8,893 nucleotides of DNA from Minisyncoccota bacterium (GTDB lineage: Bacteria; Patescibacteriota; Minisyncoccia; UBA6257; 1-14-0-10-40-38): NCBI GenBank assembly GCA_020052135.1, contig JAGVPS010000064.1, positions 1-8,893 on the forward strand. The letters run 5' to 3'. Below, piece by piece: positions 4,829-8,893 of the stretch (positions are counted from its first letter, which is position 1; each line of letters opens with the position of its first letter). A model generated the notes under the pieces. It worked only from the letters and a program-made list of their open reading frames with translations. It was not told where the DNA came from and did no database searches. The position numbers and the translations under genes are program-made.

Positions 4829-6621
4829 GGATTCATTTCCGCCACATATTCCTGCCACTGCGATCCCATAGATATCGTATCATTGATCGTTTGGTAGCCG
4901 CTCCAAGAAATAGAAATCGAGTAAGAGCCGCTCAGGAGGCCGGAGAAAAACACCTGGCCCGGCGGCACGCAGTCAGAAGCAAAGGTAATAGCAACATCGG
5001 ATACGTTGGGCGTAAACGTGGTTGAGGCAGTCGATAGAAACGCTTGATAGCGAATATACTGATCCCCGTTATGGACGGTGTTGATATTCGTATTTGCGGT
5101 TGTGTAGTACGTGCCAGAGGTTCCGTCCGGCCCTAAAAATGTCCAGTCCATGGGAGTTGTCGTTGTAGCGGTTGCAATTTGAAATTTTAAGCTATCGGTG
5201 CCCGTGTCCGGCGGCTGGCTCCCCGGATTCCACGTGATGCTGTAGAAATTACTTGCCGAACCGGTATTAAACGTGGAAGAAATGAGCGAACCAGAGGGCA
5301 TATAATTTTCTCCGGAGAGCATAAGTTTCGCTTCCCCAGTGGGGCTTTGTGTATCAATATTCCCGTCCTGTGAAAAATATTGAGCGGTATTTACATACAG
5401 GTCTTGCCCGCTTCCTTCAGACCAGTCAGTTTGGTTCCAAAATCCGCGGCCAGTGGTGAGTATCCCGTCAAAACCTTGGCCGGAGAGCTGCACAGTCGCA
5501 TCTGAAAGTGGCAAGCCAGTTGCGCTGTCTTTAACCGTCACCATGAGCGCGCGAGGGTTTTTTGCCGCCATTACGAGTTTCAAATTCTGGCTTGCTCCGG
5601 AGGCGAGCGAAAGCGGGGTGAGCGGGATCGTTCCCGCAAGATCATGATTTGTATTTGAAAAACTGAATGTATACGTGTCAGGTTCCAGATTAGAAACGGT
5701 CTTTATGCCTCCGCTATCTGTTATAAAGGTGCTTGTGAATTTAGGCACGTTTGGAGACGTACCAATGAGTTCTGCTCCGGTAATCTCGAAGTTAATGCTC
5801 GGCACCGTCGCGCAGGTGTTGGTGAGACTCGTTGCATTTATCGTTGCAATGGGATCGATAGTAAACGTTATCTGTGTGACCGTCTGCACCGCAACCGTGG
5901 AGTCAATTTTTGAAGGGTTTGGATTCTCCGGAGAGGGAAGATACGTTTGATCCGATGAGTAACCGCTCTTTGAAACGATAATATGATACGCCTGTACTCC
6001 CGGCGGCGCGTCAATGATTTTTAAATAGCCGCTCACATCCGTTGTGTCGGTAATGTTGATCGCGGGAGCGCTCGTTTTAATCACTTGGACTATTGCTCCA
6101 GCAACCGCTTGTCCGTTCGAATCAATCGCGCGAATAAAGAGAGCTCCGTTTGTGCTTGAAGTCTCGAGCGCTTTTGGCGCAACACGGGTAGAAAACCGAA
6201 ACTCGCTCGGGTCAGAACAACCAACACAGATGAGCCGAACCTCGGCAATTTTGTAATCCGCGGGAGACAAATCGTTCGGAGCGCCACCTAGGGTCCCGTC
6301 GTAGGGGTCGTCTACGTTGCGGACCGTGGTTGTTATGGTAAACGTGATGATTCCTTTGGTTTTCGTTTTTACCGCAGTAAGCACGCCGTTTGGAACACCG
6401 CCCACCGTGCCTACTTGGCTGTAGGGCATATTCCGAATGATCTCAAGCTCTTCATTGGCAAGCGCGGAAGCTTGCACGCGCGCTTCAGAGGTGCCTAATA
6501 TATCAAAAAGAATTGCAAAGCCTTGGTAGACCGCAAACGCGATCATTACCATGATTGCCACGCCGATGATTGTTTCGATGAGCGTAACTCCTGCTTGTTT
6601 TGAATGTTCCCGAATCACCAT
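4825..6621 (-). CDS. Large prepilin with modular adhesin-like ectodomain (598 aa)
   Basis: The N-terminus has a short leader ending at Gly11, then VTLIE with Glu16 at mature +5 and a hydrophobic helix to about residue 40, as in type IV pilins. Mature +1 is Val instead of the usual Phe. The first part (NEELEIIRNMPYSQVGTVGG, 56-75) is a pilin-type head to about 150. Beyond it come modules absent from ordinary pilins (about 150-200 aa): a carboxypeptidase-regulatory-like domain at about 158-225 (GALFIRAIDSNGQAVAGAIVQV, SGYLKI, SKSGYSSD); a second beta domain at about 256-352 (NLEPDTYTFSF); a third at about 358-400 (VTVKDSATGLPLSDATVQLSG); a discoidin/laminin-like block at 445-547 (STFNTGSASNFYSITWNPGS, QYIRYQAFLST); and a final half-domain (SGSYSISISWSGYQTI). 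Cysteines 132, 135, 270 and 551. It probably sits at the pilus tip as an adhesin. It starts four bases after the zinc-ribbon gene, with GAGG about 12 bases upstream of the ATG, so translational coupling is likely. Confidence 0.8.
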   Translation of the reverse strand: MVIREHSKQAGVTLIETIIGVAIMVMIAFAVYQGFAILFDILGTSEARVQASALANEELEIIRNMPYSQVGTVGGVPNGVLTAVKTKTKGIITFTITTTVRNVDDPYDGTLGGAPNDLSPADYKIAEVRLICVGCSDPSEFRFSTRVAPKALETSSTNGALFIRAIDSNGQAVAGAIVQVIKTSAPAINITDTTDVSGYLKIIDAPPGVQAYHIIVSKSGYSSDQTYLPSPENPNPSKIDSTVAVQTVTQITFTIDPIATINATSLTNTCATVPSINFEITGAELIGTSPNVPKFTSTFITDSGGIKTVSNLEPDTYTFSFSNTNHDLAGTIPLTPLSLASGASQNLKLVMAAKNPRALMVTVKDSATGLPLSDATVQLSGQGFDGILTTGRGFWNQTDWSEGSGQDLYVNTAQYFSQDGNIDTQSPTGEAKLMLSGENYMPSGSLISSTFNTGSASNFYSITWNPGSQPPDTGTDSLKFQIATATTTTPMDWTFLGPDGTSGTYYTTANTNINTVHNGDQYIRYQAFLSTASTTFTPNVSDVAITFASDCVPPGQVFFSGLLSGSYSISISWSGYQTINDTISMGSQWQEYVAEMNP

Positions 6622-6625
6622 CTCA

Positions 6626-8401
6626 TTATACTACCTCGCTCTGATAACATTGTTCACAATAGACGATCTCCGGTCTTTCGGGAGCATAGCTCGTTTCAAA
6701 TTCATTCGGACAATGATTTTCGCCGTGAAAATGGAGGATAGAATTTGTTCGAATATTATCCTCCGATGTTTTTCCCGCGCACCGGCATTTCCGATGCCAA
6801 AGCTTCAAGGGGTTTCGAAGCGCAAAACGATCTTTGTATCGGCAATCTTGACATTTTTGGGGAAGAGAAATATGACGCTGTTTCAAGAATTGAAATTCCG
6901 GCTGCAAAATCCGATACACATGTTCGCAATTTGAACATCTGATAACTTCATTTAAAATTTCTTCCCCTATCTCGGTAATGTTGTCTGGCAAATCAGTTGT
7001 ATTTCTCGTGGGTTTGTGCGGATATGCGTCAGAATCGCGCCACTGATATCCTTGTGACAACACGTCACTCTTTTCTAAAGGAAAAAACTCTGAAGCGATA
7101 GTTTCGTTATACGCAAATAGAGAAAGATTTGCCGGAAAAAACTCGCCATAGCGATATTCATTACCTCTTGAATCCTTATAGGGAACTGCGTTCATGCGCT
7201 CTCTTATTTTGGGAACCATGCGTTCATATTCATCCTTCGTATATTGCTTATTCAAAATACAGTATTCTTTTTTCCTAATACCACTGCATCCAAAAAGATA
7301 CGCGCTACCGATGCACCAGTCGGCGTATCTAACATCGTGTGATTCAGTGGTACTAATAACAAATGCTCCGTTCTGAGTATAATTCAAAGCCGATACACCT
7401 TCATAGCTCATTTCAGCTGCTAGGGTTCCATAAATATCCCAACAATCTTTCGAGCTAAAAATCCGAGCAGAGAATCGAACATTCTCTAAATTATATGCAG
7501 AGAAACAATATTGTGCCGCTTTTGTATTTTCCAGATTATCGCCAATTGAATGCACTATCTTTGTGACATTAACAAACATATGCAGTGAATTTCTCATTAA
7601 TCCCCAAAATTCCTGCTTAAGTTGCTCAATTATTTTATGACTTCCCAAATCAATCCCTTGCATCTCCGCCTCATATGTTTCTTTCGTATATTGCTTATTG
7701 CGTATGATAAATTGTTTATTTCGCAAGTTTGATGACATAAAACAATTCTGACAATTCACGCAATCGAAAAGAAATGAGGAATTGAGGCAGTCGCGTGTCC
7801 GAACAGAGAACAGAATGCCGTAGTTGCGTATGCTATTTAAATTTTCATAACATTGTTCTCCTTGTTTTACGTTATACGAATCGAAAATCTCTTTGCTCTT
7901 ATCTACTGAACGCGAATAATATACGTTTTCGCTTGCTGTGACAGAAAAAGCTAAATACGCATTTTTAGAATCTTTGATGTAATTTGCATAGTCACAATTA
8001 ATATTCGTGCCAATTACCACAACGCCTATGCGAGGTACCGTTTCTAAAAGCTCCCTAAATTGAACGAAAAATGGCCGGTTCCAATCATAGTCTTTACCAT
8101 ATTCAAGTGCATCCCATCCATCTCCATACCAGCATTCTTTGCAATACACGGTGAGTTTCTGTTCGGGCGCGTACATTGCGAGCATTTGTTTCCCGCACAA
8201 ATCGCATTTCCGCTTGTAAAGCGATCGTTCATTGCGATATGCCATTCGCCTCTGCATTCTGCACTCCGGGCAAAACGTCGGCGGGGGCATTTTTAGCTTA
8301 TCGTAAAACTGAAAATCCTCGGACTCGACCGTAAAACCTTGCTTACAGTTTTGACAGGCTCGCACTGAACTTGCCGAAGTGTTTTGTGTTTCCGGGTTCA
8401 T
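6626..8401 (-). CDS. CPR-type multi-zinc-ribbon protein of unknown function (591 aa)
   Basis: This matches a protein type common in Parcubacteria and, as I recall, often mislabelled 'CaiB/BaiF family'; nothing here resembles a CoA-transferase. Zinc-binding modules stand at both ends. N-terminal: CxxC at 16-19, 44-47, 66-69 and 87-90, with FQFYDKLKMPPPTFCPECR and RNERSLYKRKC. C-terminal: CxxC at 489-492 and 517-520, CRC at 539-541, Cys564, and CxxC at 582-585, with FQFLKQRHISLPQKCQDCR and RNPLKLWHRKC. The two ends are clearly duplicated. The middle (130-400) has many regularly spaced Cys/Asn motifs (NCDYANYIKDSKNAYL, CVNCQNCFMSS) that suggest a parallel beta-helix, and a repeated NKQYTK[ED]xYE at 235-244 and 384-393. 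No signal peptide, so cytoplasmic. Nucleic-acid binding is possible but unproven. It is probably in one operon with the downstream prepilin. No clear ribosome binding site precedes the ATG. Confidence 0.7.
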   Translation of the reverse strand: MNPETQNTSASSVRACQNCKQGFTVESEDFQFYDKLKMPPPTFCPECRMQRRMAYRNERSLYKRKCDLCGKQMLAMYAPEQKLTVYCKECWYGDGWDALEYGKDYDWNRPFFVQFRELLETVPRIGVVVIGTNINCDYANYIKDSKNAYLAFSVTASENVYYSRSVDKSKEIFDSYNVKQGEQCYENLNSIRNYGILFSVRTRDCLNSSFLFDCVNCQNCFMSSNLRNKQFIIRNKQYTKETYEAEMQGIDLGSHKIIEQLKQEFWGLMRNSLHMFVNVTKIVHSIGDNLENTKAAQYCFSAYNLENVRFSARIFSSKDCWDIYGTLAAEMSYEGVSALNYTQNGAFVISTTESHDVRYADWCIGSAYLFGCSGIRKKEYCILNKQYTKDEYERMVPKIRERMNAVPYKDSRGNEYRYGEFFPANLSLFAYNETIASEFFPLEKSDVLSQGYQWRDSDAYPHKPTRNTTDLPDNITEIGEEILNEVIRCSNCEHVYRILQPEFQFLKQRHISLPQKCQDCRYKDRFALRNPLKLWHRKCRCAGKTSEDNIRTNSILHFHGENHCPNEFETSYAPERPEIVYCEQCYQSEVV

Positions 8402-8410
8402 GCTTTTTTA

Positions 8411-8465
8411 CTAGTGGCTATTGGCTAAACCCCTGCCTACCGGCAGGCAGGCTAGTGGCTATCTT
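8411..8465 (-). repeat. Heptamer array F (3 + 2 units) split by a palindrome
   Basis: On the + strand the units are CTAGTGG, CTATTGG and CTAAACC (8411-8431), then a 20-bp palindrome, then CTAGTGG and CTATCTT (8452-8465). The TAG stop of the 97-aa gene (8459-8461) lies in the last unit, and units carry TAG on the - strand. The 22 bases at 8411-8432, reverse-complemented, match 17 of 22 bases of 2549-2570. Confidence 0.7.
8432..8451. repeat. GC-rich near-perfect palindrome (REP-like element)
   Basis: CCTGCCTACC followed by GGCAGGCAGG forms a 10-bp inverted repeat with one mismatched pair and no spacer. It lies exactly between two heptamer units and is flanked by the 11-bp direct repeat CTAGTGGCTAT (8411-8421, 8452-8462). 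From memory, the perfect version (CCTGCC-TGCC/GGCA-GGCAGG) is frequent in Parcubacteria genomes, where it shows up in predicted proteins as CLPAGR. Confidence 0.65.
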
Positions 8466-8752
8466 AGAATCATATCCTTTATCCGCTGAGCTTCGCCTCG
8501 TACCACATCACTTTCATAATCCCCGCCGTGCGCGGTCGTTCCTTCGTAGACGGGCCGTTTCTGGTCAAGATGGATACTGAAATTAATAAGCTCTGGCGTT
8601 TCGGTAAGATATGCGTGAAACCGAGGATAGTCGGCCCCCAAGGGACGCACGCAGTTTAATTCTCCGCGGTCGGTTTTGGCGATCAGCTTATATCCCATCT
8701 GGCGTATCAGCTGGGCGATGTTGTAGTTTTTATTGAAGATTTTGAAAATCAT
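8459..8752 (-). CDS. Conserved hypothetical protein of CPR type (97 aa)
   Basis: A small soluble protein without signal peptide or membrane segment; its function is unknown. The sequence has recognisable blocks: FNKNYNIAQLIRQMGYKL, CVRPLGADYPRFHAYL, FSIHLDQKRPVYEGTTAHGGDYESDVV, and a C-terminal EAQRIKDMIL helix. From memory, similar proteins with an 'LHLDQK...AH.GEYD...EAERIK' pattern are widespread in Parcubacteria, which is the basis for calling it real. His (in IHLDQK) and the AHGG / DYESD residues could form a polar site, but no enzyme family is recognised. The frame stays open upstream to 8841 without another ATG, so the ATG at 8750-8752 is chosen. No Shine-Dalgarno is seen. Its stop codon comes from heptamer array F. 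Confidence 0.65.
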   Translation of the reverse strand: MIFKIFNKNYNIAQLIRQMGYKLIAKTDRGELNCVRPLGADYPRFHAYLTETPELINFSIHLDQKRPVYEGTTAHGGDYESDVVRGEAQRIKDMILR

Positions 8753-8772
8753 GGAGTAATCGCGCTTGCCCG

Positions 8773-8820
8773 CTAACTTGTCCGCCGAAGTTTCAACGAA
8801 GGAGGAAGCTTTATGCGACG
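8773..8820 (-). repeat. Probable dispersed CPR repeat upstream of the 97-aa gene
   Basis: The segment holds CGAAG-TTTCAA-CGAAG (8786-8801) between TCCGCC and GAGGAAG. Read on the - strand, in the frame of the gene below, it would encode HKASSFVETSADK. I recall this peptide string recurring in unrelated Parcubacteria proteins, which suggests a mobile or shared repeat. Nothing else is visible in the 86 bases between 8753 and 8838. Confidence 0.35.
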
Positions 8821-8824
8821 GAGG

Positions 8825-8845
8825 GAATAGGCTATCCCCTATTTA
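8825..8845 (-). repeat. Heptamer array G (3 x 7 bp)
   Basis: On the + strand the units are GAATAGG, CTATCCC and CTATTTA. They belong to the same sequence group as arrays A and F. The - strand carries TAG, and the stop codon of the frame that enters from the right edge lies inside the array. Confidence 0.55.
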
Positions 8846-8892
8846 ATCGCCCTTGTTACCTGGTAGATCGGCGTAATAAACGAAAGCGCGAT
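8839..8892 (-). CDS. C-terminal tail of an unidentified gene (partial)
   Basis: A - strand frame open from the right edge ends in TAG at 8839-8841 and gives IALSFITPIYQVTRAIK. A second open frame ends at TAA (8843-8845) with YADLPGNKGD. Either could be the real one; the first reads more like the end of a membrane protein. In both cases the stop lies in heptamer array G, as at the other gene ends. Too short to identify. Confidence 0.3.
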   Translation of the reverse strand: MALSFITPIYQVTRAIK

Positions 8893-8893
8893 A

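Noticed and set aside
2634..6621. Complete type IV pilus or type II secretion locus
   Set aside because: Only pilin-like subunits are present; no PilB, PilC, PilD, PilM or secretin genes are in the window.
6551..6942. Overlapping + and - strand frames of 60-127 codons
   Set aside because: They lie wholly inside the zinc-ribbon and prepilin genes, which have clear motifs in their own frames.
6626..8401. CaiB/BaiF CoA-transferase, the label often given to such proteins
   Set aside because: No CoA-transferase motif; the protein consists of zinc-binding modules and a Cys/Asn-rich repeat region.
8371..8580. + strand frame containing CLPAGR
   Set aside because: It crosses the palindrome and two real - strand genes; the peptide is a translation of the repeat.
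34..8845. CRISPR-like interpretation of the repeats
   Set aside because: Units are 7 bp, directly adjacent without spacers and scattered singly between genes; no cas genes.

Overview
The window looks like a chromosomal piece of a Candidate Phyla Radiation bacterium (Patescibacteria, most likely Parcubacteria). The evidence is a large CPR-type multi-zinc-ribbon protein of unknown function, oversized type IV prepilins with modular ectodomains, a short CPR-type conserved hypothetical, and short dispersed repeats that fill almost every intergenic gap. No rRNA, tRNA, CRISPR array, transposase or phage gene is visible.

Layout. On the + strand, 2-454 is the 3' half of fmt (methionyl-tRNA formyltransferase). 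A good sigma70-type promoter sits in its last codons, followed by about 480 bases with no convincing protein gene. This stretch holds several hairpins, a perfect Shine-Dalgarno sequence with a three-codon ORF, and a strong intrinsic terminator (917-947). I read it as a structured RNA or an attenuator-type leader. A surface protein gene (964-2541) follows: signal peptide, beta-sandwich domains, a long proline-rich linker and a C-terminal membrane anchor. Everything further right is on the - strand. In transcription order it runs: the tail of an unidentified gene at the right edge, a 97-aa conserved hypothetical, a 591-aa zinc-ribbon protein, a 598-aa prepilin with a large modular ectodomain, a 220-aa prepilin, and a 484-aa PilX/GspK-like pilin that lacks the usual Glu5. 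The last three look like one minor-pilin/tip-adhesin operon. It faces the surface protein gene across a short convergent junction, so the middle of the window is devoted to the cell envelope and attachment.

The most unusual signal is a dispersed set of tandem heptamer arrays, mostly four 7-bp units (28 bp), found at eight places. They abut or overlap the stop codon of six of the eight protein genes. In all six cases the strand carrying TAA or TAG in the units is the coding strand of the gene that ends there. Because 7 and 3 share no factor, such an array places stops in successive reading frames. Two arrays lie inside coding sequence: one encodes almost the whole leader peptide extension of the 220-aa prepilin, the other a segment of Fmt. 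One array is split exactly at a unit boundary by a 20-bp palindrome. I do not know a described function for this family.
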